Origin: Absidia repens
Lineage: Eukaryota > Mucoromycota > Mucoromycetes > Mucorales > Cunninghamellaceae
DNA length: 64,000 nucleotides
Reading direction: 5' to 3'
Assembly: GCA_002105175.1 (NCBI GenBank)
Contig: MCGE01000025.1
Location: 248,001 to 312,000, forward strand
Below, in pieces: positions 12,290 to 25,672 of this stretch. Below the pieces are notes generated by a model. That model ran no database searches. It was given only the letters and a program-made list of their open reading frames with translations, and had not been told where the DNA came from. Position 1 is the first letter of the stretch. Every line of letters starts with the position of its first letter. The translations under genes and the position numbers were made by a program.

Positions 12290-12772
12290 TGGAATAATGG
12301 AGGTAGGATATAAAATAAAATGTAGATGAAAGAAAGGGTAAAGGGGGTGGCGGGGGGAAGGGGGAGGGAATAAAAGAAAAGAAAAAAAAAGTGAGAATTA
12401 AAAGAAAAAGGGAAAGTCAAGACCGATGAGCGGAGAAAGGCACGAGCCCCATTTTTCTGTTTGAAAAGCTCATCAGAATGCAATAGTGAAAACGTTACAC
12501 GAATTCAAAGCTCGATGAAAGTATATAATTAGAACACCGTTTATTCAGAAAAAAAAAAGATTTTTTTCATGGGACGCCATTTTTACTTTTCTTTCACTTT
12601 TCAATCACCTTTTTCTTGGCTTATTTATAATTTATAGATAAAGAAACCCTCTTTTTCTTTTATTATTTCATATCATCATCATCATTTATTATAATTATTA
12701 TTATTATTATTATTTATCATTCTCTGCATCAACTAATATTCAACAGTAACACACTCTCATTGTCGCCATCTT
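12290..12772. promoter_or_regulatory. Divergent intergenic region, epimerase / chitin synthase
   Basis: About 480 bases separate the two start codons, so promoters for both genes must lie here. On the chitin synthase side there are TATTTATAATTTATAG (about 12623-12638), a (TTA)n run (about 12690-12712) and a pyrimidine-rich leader. No known operator is recognised. Confidence 0.55.
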
Positions 12773-15700
12773 ATGACACGACCCACTTCGTCCTATCAGC
12801 CAGCATTAAATCGGCAACTTTCCTTCCATTCAACATCTGATAATGAGGATAGCAGCGGCGACGGCGGCGCCTTACCAGCAATATCTTCCGGTGGCATTCC
12901 ATATCAAAATGACGATGACGACGATCATGGCGATGGAGCACAAAAACAACAACAACAAACGCCCAAACGCACCAAATCGTTGGTACGACCTGAAAGGGAA
13001 AGAATCGACAAGCAGCATCGACACTATCATTATCGACAAGCAACGAAACGACAAGTAGAAAAAAGTCAAGATGCTGACAGGGTAGCACCAAGTACAACAG
13101 GTCATACGCCCGTGCGGTCCATTGAACGACAATCCTCTTTACGAACTGGCGACGGTGGTGGTGGCGTTGTCGGCGATACATTTGTTCCTCCTACTGCTGC
13201 TTCTACTGCTGCTGCAGCTACATCCACCAATCCTACTGGCGCTGACTCTTCTCGGCTTTTACTCCGAAGAGGGAAAAGTATTTTGGGTCGCGAAGAAAAA
13301 CAAACCTTGGCTGAAGATGAAGATGACGACGATAGTGATGGTAGCTCTGATCCATATGGACATGAAAAACGAACATGGTCGGATCCTTGGTTTACTTATT
13401 GTCGATTGATTACTTGCTGTTTTCCAAGTCAACTACTGAGATGGGCAGGTAAATCTTAAAAAAAAGTTACACAAACTAAGACAAAATAAAATGAACTAAC
13501 AAATTTATTTATCAAATATACATATTTGTCTCAAATATTGTAATATTGTGTTCATCTATCCCTGTGTCTTAGGGATCCCTGATGGACCTGCTCAAAGTGC
13601 CTGGCGAGAAAAAATTGGTTTATGTTCCATGATATTGTTGGTGATGGGCTTTGTTGGTTTCCTTACTTTTGGTTTCACTATTACGGTAAGAAACTATACA
13701 TACACTGGTATTTCTTTCATTTATTTTGTTTATCTACTCATGCTCATTTTTTATTCTCCTTAGGTATGTGGTATACCCCCGCTTAGTGTGCATGGTGGTG
13801 AAGTCAGTGATGGCTATATGGTGATTCATGGCTGGGCCTACATGTTGGCCGACTGGAATGGTCATCCAACGATCCCTGGTGTGACGGAAGGGTCTGATAC
13901 AAATGTCCTCTATCCTCCTCTCAATGGTGGTGGCATGGATGCTTCCTTTTTATTCCAAACCCAAATTGATACCTCGGCTTGCAAAAATGTATTGACAAAC
14001 AAACAAGGCGATCAATCAGTGTACTTCCCCTGCCAACTCTTCAACCCTAATGCTACCACACCACCCCCTCCTTCCCAATTCTCCAATCAAACCAGCTGTC
14101 ATTTATCATCAGCCGCTACTCAACAATTCAACACATTTGATCAACAAGGTGTCCCAAAGAAAAATGAAGGCGGTGGTGTGAACAAGGCTGCTCGGGTTTA
14201 TTATGATTGGACCGATCTGAATCAGGATAATCAATATATGGCTTACAATGGGTAAAAAAAAAAAAAAAAGCGGGATTTGAAATATAACTTCGTGGTGGTA
14301 TATTTTTGGTAACTCACCTTTTTTTTTTTTTTCCTTTTTATCAGTGATGTCCTCAATCTCAAACTATTACAGTCACTACCTACGGATTACTTTGGCGTAT
14401 TACAAGGTGGGCTTATAGAAGCTATTGCCAACAATGTATCTGAATTTGCGGGCAAGGACATGACATCAACTATTATGGGCTACCGATTAGCGGACAATCG
14501 ATGGGAAGAAGAAGCGACGTGTTTGCAATCGTTAATCAAGGTTGGATCCATTGATACATTCAGTGTTGGTTGTATTGCCTCTGATATTGTCCTTTACATT
14601 TCCTTGGTGGTGATTTTGGCGGTGATTCTCGTCAAGTTTTTCCTGGCCGTGGTCTTTGGTTGGTTTTTATCTTGGAAATTGGGGCACTTTGATGAAGACA
14701 AGGATTATGCTGCCCGAATGAAACGTCAAGAAGAAATTGAAAACTGGACCCGAAACATGGATGCGTCAGCACCCTTCAATGCTCTGCGACCCACCAATCC
14801 TTATATCAACAAGAAACAGCGTCGGAAAACATTATTGCCTCAAACATCACGTTATACACAACCGGAACATGGTGTCCATCACTATGATACAACTGTTAGT
14901 CTTGGTGGTGGCTCCCCTTCGAGTGCGTCCGTTGCTGCTTTGGCGAATAATAATAATTCATCTACCTGGAATCCAACCGCTCCCAATGCGCCTTTTATGT
15001 CTCGTGCATCAATGATCAGGTAAGCAAAATCAACAACAACAACATGGTGTGATGGTATACAAGGCTAATTTTTAAACATGGTTTCTTGTTTTGTTTTGTT
15101 TTGATTTGTTTGTTTGTTTTGTGTGTCTATTAGTTTACCTAGTGGGTTCGGATCAAATCGACCCAACTCTGCCTTTTTTGGTGGTGCTTCATCGCCTAGA
15201 CTCAGCTACTATGAAACCAACAACAACAACGGCCATCGATTATCAGCGTTATCCACCCCACGTTTATCAACGACTTCATTATCCCTCTCTAGCGGCGAAA
15301 GCAACAACAGCAATGGCATGCCCAAATGTCCTTTACCAGTCTCTCCTTTTGCCAACCCTCAACCACCCGCGGATTACATGCCTTTCAATTTCGTCCTTGC
15401 GCCTACGGTGTGTTTAGTGACATGTTACTCGGAAGGGGAAGATGGGATTCGGACGACGTTGGATTCTGTGGCGGTTAGCGACTACCCCAACTCACACAAG
15501 CTCCTCTTGGTGATCTGCGATGGTATTATCACTGGCTATGGAACAGTAAATCGACACCAGAGATTTGTGTGGACATGATGCGCGATCTGATCGTGCCTGC
15601 GGACCAAGTACAGGCGTTCCCCTACATTGCGATTGCTGACGGACAGAAGAAGAACAACATGGCCAAAGTGTATGCGGGTTTTTACAAATTCAACGATGCC

Positions 15701-17561
15701 ACGGTGGATCCTTCCTTACAACAACGGGTCCCCATGATTACACTTGTGAAATGTGGAACAACAGAAGAAGCCAACACCGCAGCCAAGCCTGGGAATCGCG
15801 GGAAACGGGACTCACAAATGATGTTGATGCAATTCATGCAAAAGGTGATGTTTGATGAACGGATGACCCGCATGGAATATGAACTCTTCAACTCGTTTTG
15901 GCAAATCTCCAATCTGCCCGCAGATGCCTTTGAACTTTGCCTCATGGTCGATGCCGATACGAAACTTTACCCGGATGCGCTCTCTCGTTTGGTGTCTTGT
16001 GCTGTCAAAGATCCCTCTATTTCTGGTTTGTGTGGTGAAACGAAGATTGCGAATAAGAGGGATAGCTGGGTGACTATGATTCAAGGTAAAAAAAAAAAAA
16101 AAAAAAAAGACTGGATCCCCTAAAAACTAAATCTTACTTTTTATTTCCTAATAGTGTTTGAATATTACATCTCTCATCATCAAAGTAAAGCATTCGAATC
16201 TGTGTTTGGGTGTGTTACTTGCTTGCCTGGTTGTTTCTGTATGTATCGTATCAAAGCTCCCAAAGGTCCCAATGGCTACTGGGTACCTATTCTTGCCAAT
16301 CCTGATATTGTGGAACGCTATTCTGAAAATGTAGTGGACACTCTGCACAAGAAAAACCTGTTGTTACTTGGTGAAGATCGATACCTATCAACATTGATGC
16401 TGAAAACGTTCCCCCATCGTAAAATGATGTTTGTCCCCCAAGCTGTGTAAGTAAATCAATGCATATGTGCAATGCCAATTTATTGAATTGTTTATTTATA
16501 TATATCTCCTTTTTTTTTATGTGTGTGTTTGTGTGTGTATGAATATATGCAGATGCAAGACAGTAGTACCGGATACATTCATGGTATTGCTATCCCAACG
16601 ACGACGATGGATCAATTCGACCATTCACAATCTGATGGAACTACTCTTCGTCAACGACTTGTGTGGTACCTTCTGTTTCTCGATGCAATTTGTACTGTTT
16701 ATCGACTTTATTGGTTGTTTGGCATTACCAGCGGCGATCACCTTTACACTGTACCTCATTATTATGGCGATTCTTGGCAAACCGGCGGTGATCTCATTGA
16801 TTTTATTGGCTCTGATTCTTGGGCTACCTGCTGTCCTGATTGTGATGACGAGTCGCAAGGTGGTGTATGTGTGTTGGATGTTACTGTACATTATCAGCTT
16901 ACCTGTTTGGAACTTTGTTTTGCCGATGTATGCGTATTGGCACTTTGATGACTTTTCATGGGGCGACACACGCAAAGTGGAAGGCGAACAAAAGGAAGGC
17001 GGCCATGGCGATAAGGAAGGTGAATTTGATTCAACGGTATTCAAGATGAAACGATGGAACGAATTTGAACGGGAACGCCGGACGCAATATGCATTGGACC
17101 ATCAGTTACCGACACCTCGCTTCTTAGAACGGCCCCGCAGTGAAGCCTTTCGGGATTCCATGATGTTATTACGGCAAACAACACCACTCCCTCCACGACA
17201 TGGCTCGGTCCATTCCAATGAAAGTGACTGGCCTCTTGCAAAAATGGCAGTGGTGCCAGCTGGCATGTTGGATTCGCCATCGCCCTCACCGCCTCCATCT
17301 CAACTGCAACAACAGCAACAACCTGCTCCTCCTCTTCACTCGTCTTCCTCTAGCTCTGCTACCTCCTACTTCAACGGCGCGTCTACTTCTCCCATCATAC
17401 CCGTCCACAACAACAACAGCAATAGTGCGAATACTAGTAGCAATGTACCAAGTAAGATGCGACATGAACTCCAAGAAGATATGGTCGAAGAAGTCCCATT
17501 ATCTGATATACATCACAGCAAGAACCGTCCACAAGATGAAGAAAATGGGACCACGGATTAG
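12773..17561 (+). CDS. Chitin synthase, division 2 (class IV-like), one frame break
   Basis: Seven exons: 12773-13448, 13573-13685, 13764-14251, 14345-15019, 15134-16085, 16155-16446 and 16553-17561. They encode about 1401 residues if one missing base near 15541-15543 is allowed for. The enzyme polymerises UDP-N-acetylglucosamine into chitin at the plasma membrane. Visible parts: a disordered charged N-terminus; transmembrane segments near residues 240-263 and 503-535; then the glycosyltransferase core with [15 protein letters not shown] (about 922), GEDRYL (about 1042) and QRRRWINST (about 1081). A C-terminal membrane cluster (about 1100-1200) and a Ser/Pro-rich tail follow. There is no myosin motor, so it resembles class IV (Chs3-like) rather than class V. 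The frame break sits between GIITGYG and SKSTPEIC, and exon phases elsewhere are consistent. Confidence 0.92.
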
Positions 17562-19963
17562 ATATAGTTTAGCTTAGTTTAGTTTAGTGATTTGATTTTG
17601 CTAGTATAGTATATATATATATATATATATATATATGTTTGTTTTATTATATTGTGTATTAGTGTGTTTTTTTTTTTTAGTTTGTTATTATATATAGTTC
17701 TTTTTGTTGTATATTCTTTTTTTTTTTTTTTGTCTTTTTAATAAACTCCATATGTGTTATAAAGTTGAAAGAGATCGTCCATGGGTGGCGTATTTTATGA
17801 TTGTGTATGTGTGTTGATCCAAGGGACAACTAGCTCAATAGGATTGTTGAAAAGCGGGGCAGGCGGCGTGGTCATGCGTTTTTTTTTTGAAACCCTAACC
17901 CTTTTTTTTATTTTTTATTTTTTGTATTATCATTATCTTTTTTTTTTTTTACAAGGAATTCTTTATTAGATTCCTAGCTCTTAATTTGGGAAAGGTTTCT
18001 GATGATGATACGATTGTACGTTAAAGCGGCAATGGCGAAAGGAGGGAGTGTATAATTAGAAGTATCAAAAAAAAAAAAAAAAAAAAAAAAAAAAAGCATG
18101 AATCAACATCTTTTGCCATGTTTTGTGCCGTCTCTTTTGTCATACCCCTATTTTTAAAATAACTGTTTGTTCTTCCGCCTTTTTTTTTTTTTTTGTTCCT
18201 TGTGTGGTAATTCCCCAACCCCTCTCACTCCCCTTTCTCCTTTTTTTTTTTTTGTGTGTGTGTGTCTTTTGATCATCCTTTTAAAATCCATAAAATGGAA
18301 GTGAAATAAGAATCCTTAGAATTCTTTTTTTTATCTTTATCTCGAAGGGCAAAAAAAAAAAAGCGGGTAACCTATTTTCCCCGCCTTGATCTCTCTCTCT
18401 CTGGCCATATTTAAATCCCGCTCGCATGATTTTCGCTCGTCTTTCTTTTTTTTTTTTGACAGAAAAAATAAAAGCGTGACACCATCTACCTCCCCCCTTT
18501 TTTTTAAACTACGTGGGTGTTGATTATATATATCTCATATATGCTTAATTTCGGATGTTTATGCTAAATTGAAAATGTGATAATATTTACTTGAGAAATG
18601 GATAATGTATTGGAAAATATGTATATATGATAATAATAAGAATAAATAAATAAATAAATAACAAAAACTCAAAATGAGTGAAAATCCGCCCTTTGGATGG
18701 TAACAGTGGAGATAGGAAAAAAAAGACGGGATAGCAAGGGGGTGGAAGTTTAAAGGGATATAGCTGGGGCACAAAAGGGGAAGGGGGAACCAAGGGAACA
18801 AAAAAAAAAAAAAAAAAAAAAAAGGAGCAAGTTGCTTTTTAGGTTAAAGACGGACTAACTTGGGGAGGCGGATGCAAGCCATCTGATGTTTTTTTTCTCG
18901 CTTTCTTTCTTTCTTCGCATAAGAGTCGTTCATGTAATATGTACAATACTGTATGTACTTTGTTTTTTTACTGTATGTATGATCTCCCTTTTTTTTTTAA
19001 TCCATTCTCCCTATTATCATATGCTCTGTCCCACCCCCCAATTTATTTAACCGTTTATTCATCAACCATCGTCATTAAAATTTGTGAATGAGGTCATGGT
19101 CACCATGGTTTCCCTTTTAAATAAACTCTCGGGTGCTGATTTTGTAGGTAAAAATGTAAATAGCAATGAAGAAATAAAAATAGAACGATAGCAATATACA
19201 AAGTAGTATTTAGTAGTAGTGGTGGGCGGAGTTCAAACGCGATTCATGCAAGAAACTGAACAAGGTTGTCGAGGGTGAGCTGAATAAATAAAGGGGGGGG
19301 AGAGAAGACAACTCCTTGTATATCCTTTGTCATCTAAGTAACAATAATGATTATCATGATAGTGATAGTGGTGAAAAAAAAAAATAGGGAGTGAAGAAGA
19401 ACGAAAAGGAAGTATATGATGTTCATTGTGATGATAAAAATTGATGATGATGATTATGATGGGCACTAAATCAGATACATAATTTGTAATTTTTTTATAG
19501 ATTTCTTCGTGCGGAGTGACGATGAGGCGATTCTATTGATTCCTTCTTCCTTCTTACGTCCCAACCAGGTCAAATCACAATAAAAAACCGACCGAATTTC
19601 TATATCTTTTCTTCCTTTTCCTTTTTTTTTTTGGTTTTCTTCTTCTTTTCTTACTCTTTCTTACTACTCTTCCTTGTCTCTTTTTTTTAAACTTTTTTAT
19701 ATTATTACGTATCATTCAATATAGATTCCATCTATTGTATTTGATATCGTCATCGCCTTTTTATTAATCAACAAATCAACCTCTCTCTCTTTTCTTTAAT
19801 TACAAACAGAGCAGTGTAAGAAAAATTTGATATTTCCTTTTTTTGTTTGTTCCTTTCCCAAAAAAAAAAAAAAAAATCCACTAACAATTCGATCTAACTT
19901 TACTTTTTTTTTTTTTCTTCCTGTTATTTATTTATTTTATATTCTTGATAGTTATCTAATTTA
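17562..19963. other. Long AT-rich intergenic region
   Basis: Holds the chitin synthase 3' end (AATAAA near 17741), a TA repeat (17611-17635), a 29-base poly-A (18067-18095), another poly-A (18800-18823) and a CT-rich leader before the H+-ATPase gene (about 19540-19960). The open frames at 18021-18218, 18559-18801 and 19233-19466 (-) are homopolymer-driven. I see no gene. Confidence 0.6.
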
Positions 19964-22900
19964 ATGACCGAGCACAGCACCCCAGTGGACGACGAAAAGA
20001 AAGGTGGTGTGGAATTTGAAGACCATGAACATATCGAACATCAAGATGACATACCACCAGAATTAGAAGCGTTACTACACACCGAACCCACCACTGGGTT
20101 GACAAGCGCTGAAGTGGCCGAGCGTACTGAACAATTTGGCTTGAATGAACTGCCCGAAAGGAAGACAAATCCATTAGTGAAATTTCTCATGTACTTTACT
20201 GGTCCTATTGCGTATTTGATTGAAATCTCTTGTATTATTGCCGCTGTGGTGGGTGATTGGATTGATTTTGGGATTATTTTGGCACTGTTATTGATCAATG
20301 CCACCATCGGTTTTATTGAAGAAGCAAAAGCCGAATCTGCATTGGATGCCCTTAGACAAACCTTAGCCCTCAAAACAAGGTGCTTCCGTGATTCTAAATT
20401 GGTCGAAGTCGAAGTCAAGGAATTGGTCCCAGGTGATATTATAGTACTTCGTATTGGTGATATTATTCCTGCCGATGCCCGCATCCTGGGTCTCGGCGTC
20501 AGTGGTGAAGAAAATGATGCGGAGCTTCAAATCGATCAATCGGGGCTCACTGGTGAATCTTTACCTGTCGCCAAAAAAAAAAATTCTACCGTTTATTCTT
20601 CTTCCATTGTCAAACAAGGTCAGCAATTGGCCGTCGTCACCAAAACTGGTTCCAACACATTCATTGGACGTGCTGCTAACCTTATTGCCATTACTTCTGA
20701 AGCTGGTCACTTCCAAAAAATTATTGGAAAAATTGGCAATGTTCTCATCTCATCCACTATTGTTTTGGTCCTCATCGTCTTCGTTTACCAAATGGTCCGT
20801 TTCCGAGGTACTGAAAAGGGCAACTGGAAGGTGGTGTTAGAAAACTGTTTGGTGCTTACCATTGCTGCCATTCCTGTTGGGCTTCCTACGGTCATGTCGG
20901 TGACCATGGCGGTCGGTGCGAAACAATTGGCAGCCAAACAAGTTATTGTGAAGCGCCTCACTGCCGTGGAAGAACTTGCATCTGTGTCTGTGCTTTGCTC
21001 TGACAAGACGGGTACGCTGACGATGAATGAATTGTCCTTTGACGAACCCTGGTTGGACAAGGACTACACCAAGGACGACATTCTGCTTTACTCCTTCTTG
21101 GCGGCCGAACCTGGTGCGAACGATCCTATTGAATCGGCTGTCCGCCGTGCTGCTGAATCCACCCTGGACATTCTCAAGAACCGTCAAGATCAACGCCAAG
21201 TCCCTGGTTTTAAGGTTACCAAGTTTGAACCCTTCAACCCTACCACCAAAATGACTGAAGCCCGTATCTTGAACACCACCACCAACACTTCCTTCCGCGT
21301 TGCCAAAGGTGCTCCTCAAGTCATTACAAAACTGGTCGGTGGAAATGATGAAGCTGTGCGTGCTGTGAATTCGCTGGCCCGTCGTGGGCTTCGTGCTCTT
21401 GGTGTGGCTCGAACAACAGATGATGCTATGGAAAACTTTGAAATGGTGGGTATGATCTCCTTGTTGGATCCTCCTCGTCCTGATTCCGCGGATACCATCA
21501 AGGCCTGTAACGAACTGGGTGTGGATGTCAAGATGATTACTGGTGATCAACAAATTATTGCCAAAGAAGTCGCCGCTCGTCTTGGTATGGGCCGTGTTAT
21601 TTTGGATGCCAACCACCTTGTGGATCCCTCCAAATCTGAAGACGAAGTGACGGAACATTGTCAACGTGCCGATGGGTTTGCTCAAGTCATTCCTGAACAC
21701 AAGTACCGCGTCGTTGAACTATTGCAAAACAAGGGTCTCTTGGTTGGTATGACTGGTGATGGTGTAAGTATTCATCCTCCCCCCCCAGCCCTTATCTCCT
21801 TCTCCATTACAAAAAAAAAAAAAAAAAACTTGTTTACCTATACTCACAACGTTTCTTTTTTTTTTATTATTATTATTTAGGTCAATGATGCACCTGCTCT
21901 TAAAAAGGCTGATGTGGGTATTGCTGTTGAAGGATGTACTGATGCTGCTCGGTCTGCTGCTGATATTGTCTTGTTGGCTCCTGGTTTGTCCACCATTACG
22001 GATGGTGTCATCACTTCTCGTGCTATTTTCCAACGTTTACGATCCTATGCCTTGTACCGAATTACCTCTACCATTCACTTTTTGATGTTCATGTTTATCA
22101 TTACCCTTGTGGAAGATTGGAATATGCCTGCTGTTTTGCTGATCATGATTTGCGTTTTGGTAAAAAAAAAAAAAAAAAATCAAACGATGATCATCTAGGA
22201 TGATGTGCTGCCATACTGACATTGCTCTTATTATTATTGAAATTAGAATGATGCTGCTACATTGGTGATCTCTGTTGACAATGTCGAAATATCCGAACGA
22301 CCCGATAAATGGCGTATTGGTCAACTCCTTACACTCTCCACTGTCCTTGCTGTACTCTTAGCTGCTTTATCTTTTGGTCACTTTTATGTTGCTCGGGATA
22401 TCTTCGGCGTTACCGATAATGAACTGCATTCCATTATGTATCTGCACATTTCTTCTGGTAAGTAAGAAAGAAAAAAAAGAGGTCACTGTATATACTGACT
22501 CCTATGTCATTCTTTTTTTTTTTTTTTAATGGCATCCATAGCTCCTCACTTTGTCATTTTCTCCACTCGTGTGCCTGGATTCTGGTATCAAAACATGCCC
22601 AATTGGATTTTCGCCGTATGTATCATCGGTACTCAAATTGTGGCGCTCCTGTTCTCTGTATACGGTGTGTTTGGTGATGCTGAAGGCGTTGCCCCCTGTG
22701 GTTGGCCCTGGGGTTTGGCCGTCCTTGGTGTCTCCCTGGTCTACTTTATGATTTTGGATGTGGTCAAGGTTTATATCTTCCGTTACTGGAGCTTTGAAAT
22801 GACAGCCAAGGCTGTGCCTGTGAAATCTCGTCGGGAGAAATTGGCGCTTCGACAATCTGATTATGCACAAAAAGTGCGTGTACAACAATCTTGGGACAAG

Positions 22901-23035
22901 ATCACTGGGTAAGTTACAATAATCATACTGCATTGATGAAATCAATGATACTGATGTTTTTGTTTTGTTTTTTGTTATCATAGCATGACCAACGCTTACA
23001 ACATCGTTGCTGCCTTCCAACAAGAAAAACCATAG
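19964..23035 (+). CDS. PMA1: Plasma-membrane H+-ATPase (P3A type)
   Basis: Five exons: 19964-21763, 21881-22159, 22247-22457, 22542-22908 and 22984-23035, giving 902 residues, the usual length for the fungal enzyme. It pumps protons out of the cell using ATP and energises secondary transporters such as those at 25673 and 55183. P-type ATPase signatures are all present: TGES in the actuator domain (about 197), CSDKTGTLT with the phosphorylated Asp (about 346), MITGD and GDGVNDAP in the hinge (about 600). Membrane pairs lie near residues 65-105 and 260-320, with C-terminal helices after residue 630. The first exon is unusually long and intron-free; introns cluster in the last third. The C-terminus is short and not obviously like the yeast autoinhibitory tail. 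A poly-A signal AATAAA lies near 23275. Confidence 0.96.
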
Positions 23036-23477
23036 TTATTATATTTTCCTCGTCTCCTTCACTTTATTTCCTTTTACTTTTAGCTTAGTTTATTCTTTTC
23101 CTTTTATCTATTATTATTATATTATATTATTACTTAGTTTGAACTTGTAGTGTTACCCGTCTTGGGGTAAACCAAACATACATTTTACACACTTACAAAC
23201 ATCATATCACATCACATCACCTTCAAAAAATGTTATTCGTTCTTTTCTGTCTATTTTTATTCAATAATGATCCAATAAAATATATATATAAAGCCAATGT
23301 TTGGTGAAATATAAAATATGACAACAGTTTTATTTATTTATTTCAATCGAGTGGGAAGGACATTTGTGAAATAACGATAGTAATAATGAAATACATAAAT
23401 GTTGTTTTCATTCTTTTGCTGATTATTTATTTTATTAATGCCATTTTCATTTGGGATGGTCCAAAAAAAAAAAACGA
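23036..23477. other. 3' region of the H+-ATPase gene
   Basis: Pyrimidine-rich 3' UTR with AATAAAATATATAT near 23274, then AT-rich DNA. The open frame at 23386-23631 is driven by T runs and is not supported. Confidence 0.5.
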
Positions 23478-23540
23478 CGGCAGGGAAATTCAGGTTCCGA
23501 CTGGCGCGGTTGACAACCTTTTTTTTTATTTTCCCTGCCG
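23478..23540. other. Nested inverted repeat (stem-loop)
   Basis: CGGCAGGGAAA (23478-23488) pairs perfectly with TTTCCCTGCCG (23530-23540). Inside it AGGTT (23492-23496) pairs with AACCT (23515-23519). The GC-rich arm stands out in this AT-rich region, immediately before a repeat copy. Function is unknown. Confidence 0.6.
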
Positions 23541-23599
23541 GTGCATTCTTTTTCTTCCTTCCTTCCTTTTTTTTTTTTTTTTTTTTTTCTTCTTCTTTT

Positions 23600-23905
23600 T
23601 AGATTCAGAGCTTGAAGCTTCCATGGAATGATGGTGATCTTATATTAGGCTTAGAACTTAAATTAGGGGCATGTTGAAAAATGCAATACAAACATCATGG
23701 GGAAACCCTTTCATTCTGGATTCAAAATTTGGGACCTCCGTTAGATTAGTCTTCATCTCAGATTTTTGTTATAAACCCGTCGTTAGCTAAACTTACTCTT
23801 AATTGTGCTGTGATAGTTCATATCTATATGTGAATAAAATATGTCTTGTCTTTTTTTATCTTATTTACCATTAATCTCTCTCGTGCAGTGAATTGTCTTC
23901 TCAAA
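23600..23905 (+). repeat. Dispersed AATAAA element, truncated copy
   Basis: Contains the core GGGGAAACCCTTTCA (about 23699) and AATAAAATATGTC (about 23833) in the same order and spacing as the other copies. It lacks the CACGTG head, which is replaced by a T-rich run and the stem-loop at 23478. It faces the copy at 24480-25525 tail to tail. Confidence 0.65.
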
Positions 23906-24479
23906 TAAGTACTCATATGTGTAGTTAAAAAAAAAAAAAAAAAAAGTTGGGTTTTAGGCGAGTTTTCATGATCAGGGCTCTCTCTCTGGATAATGGGTTA
24001 ATAGTACATATGTGTAAAGAGAAAAACAATGTGACGACCTTCTTCTTTCGTAAGGTGGGGATGCTGAAAAATTCAAAGGCCCACTTCCTACTACTATGAT
24101 CCTTTTTCGTTTTAGTATACTGAAAGCATACCCCTTGACTTACGATGAACGTACATGAAGTAGTGTAGGACTCTGTGTGTGTATGTGTGTTTCTTAAAGA
24201 GGCCATTCGGTTGGCAGACAAGGCATTGGCTGGGCTTTTGTTATTTGAATAGGCAATTGAAGCTTTGAACTAGCCCTACCGCTGAAAATGATATTCCTTG
24301 TTTAATCAAGTAAAACCCACACTGCCGCATTCTGGGTCCAAAGGGAACAATTTCGAATAGAATCAATCAGAACCATTTGATTTTATTACATTTTGTACCT
24401 ATGGAAAGGATTATGGATAAAAACTAATTACTTTTAATGCCCATTTGGTGTTTTGACTTCGTTTATTATCTTTTGTTTT

Positions 24480-25525
24480 ATTCCATATATGTATGTTTCA
24501 TCAGAGTTGGACAAAAAGCACAGCAGGTGTACAATAATAAAAAATAACTACAGGATATGTTTTATCGAGAAGAACTATTTTTTTTTTTTGGAGGGGTGAT
24601 AGATACGAATATCAACATATGAATCTTCAACGGGCATTCTTTGGGCCGTTAAGAATATTTATTGAAGCTTAGATCGCTTCTATTTTGTGAGAAAAAGGGG
24701 GAGGATTACTATATATATGATGGGTCCGACATTAGAGGTTGATGGTTAAAAAAAGGATATATTTTATTGAAAACATAGACTGCAAAGATCAACGGCAATA
24801 GAAGGATAAAATGGGAGCTAGCATGGGAGACTACCAAATATCTGAAGAGTGATCTGCACTGATCTAAAGCAAATAATATACTGCACTCTACGGAATTGTG
24901 TAGTCCAAATTATGAGAATGAATAAAGGAATATATTTTATTAAAGCATGCCGCTGCCAATACTAATCTAAAGGGATCTCTTGTACAAGACATGGGAGAGG
25001 CTAATGGGACTTTTTAAATTGAAGTATGTAAAAAGGGACATATTTTATTCAAATATAGATACAAACTATAACACACTACCGCTAAACTGAGCCAATGAAG
25101 TAATAAAGGGAGTCCCCCGAATCCAAATTGAAAGGATTCCTATGAATCTTGTAATCCCTGAACTGAATACTCTTCTGTACAAGACATGAGAGAGACTACT
25201 GGGACATCTTTCATTAAAGCATGTAAAAAAAGAAAGACATATTTATTGAGACGTAAACACAAACTATGGACAAACTAACACTAAACTAAGCTAATGAATG
25301 CTTCATAGAGCCAACTAATGGTGCATCCAGATCTTAGATCCAAAATGAAAGGGTTCTCCATGTATCTTGTAATTCCTGAGCTGAAACCCCTTCTAAACTA
25401 GTCCTGTCTCCATTCTATGTCCAACATGACCCCATGGAAGTTAAATGGTGAAGAAAAAATAAAGGAAAGAAAGAGCGAAAAAAAAAAATATGAGTAAATA
25501 AATATCCACGTGGGCGGAATTTGCA
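24480..25525 (-). repeat. Dispersed CACGTG/AATAAA element, internally reiterated copy
   Basis: Reverse orientation. The head CCACGTGGGCGG is at about 25506-25517. The core (reverse complement AAAGGGTTCTCCATGTATC, about 25348) and tail motifs follow leftwards. The core-plus-tail part is reiterated: a second decayed core lies near 25128-25150. GACATATTTTATT or close variants appear near 25234, 25037, 24929 and 24760. No coding frame. Confidence 0.65.
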
Positions 25526-25672
25526 ATATTTTGCAAACCGATTCTGGCCAGCACCAGTACATATTGGGACAAACAATTAGCCCTACCCAATAAATTGACT
25601 TTTGAAAAAACGCCAGAATTTTTATTGAAATAAAGTAGTGATAATGATAAATACAAATTGGAAATATACAGA

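Noticed and set aside
20837..21700. 287-codon reverse-strand open frame
   Set aside because: It is a shadow of the H+-ATPase gene on the other strand; no independent family signal.
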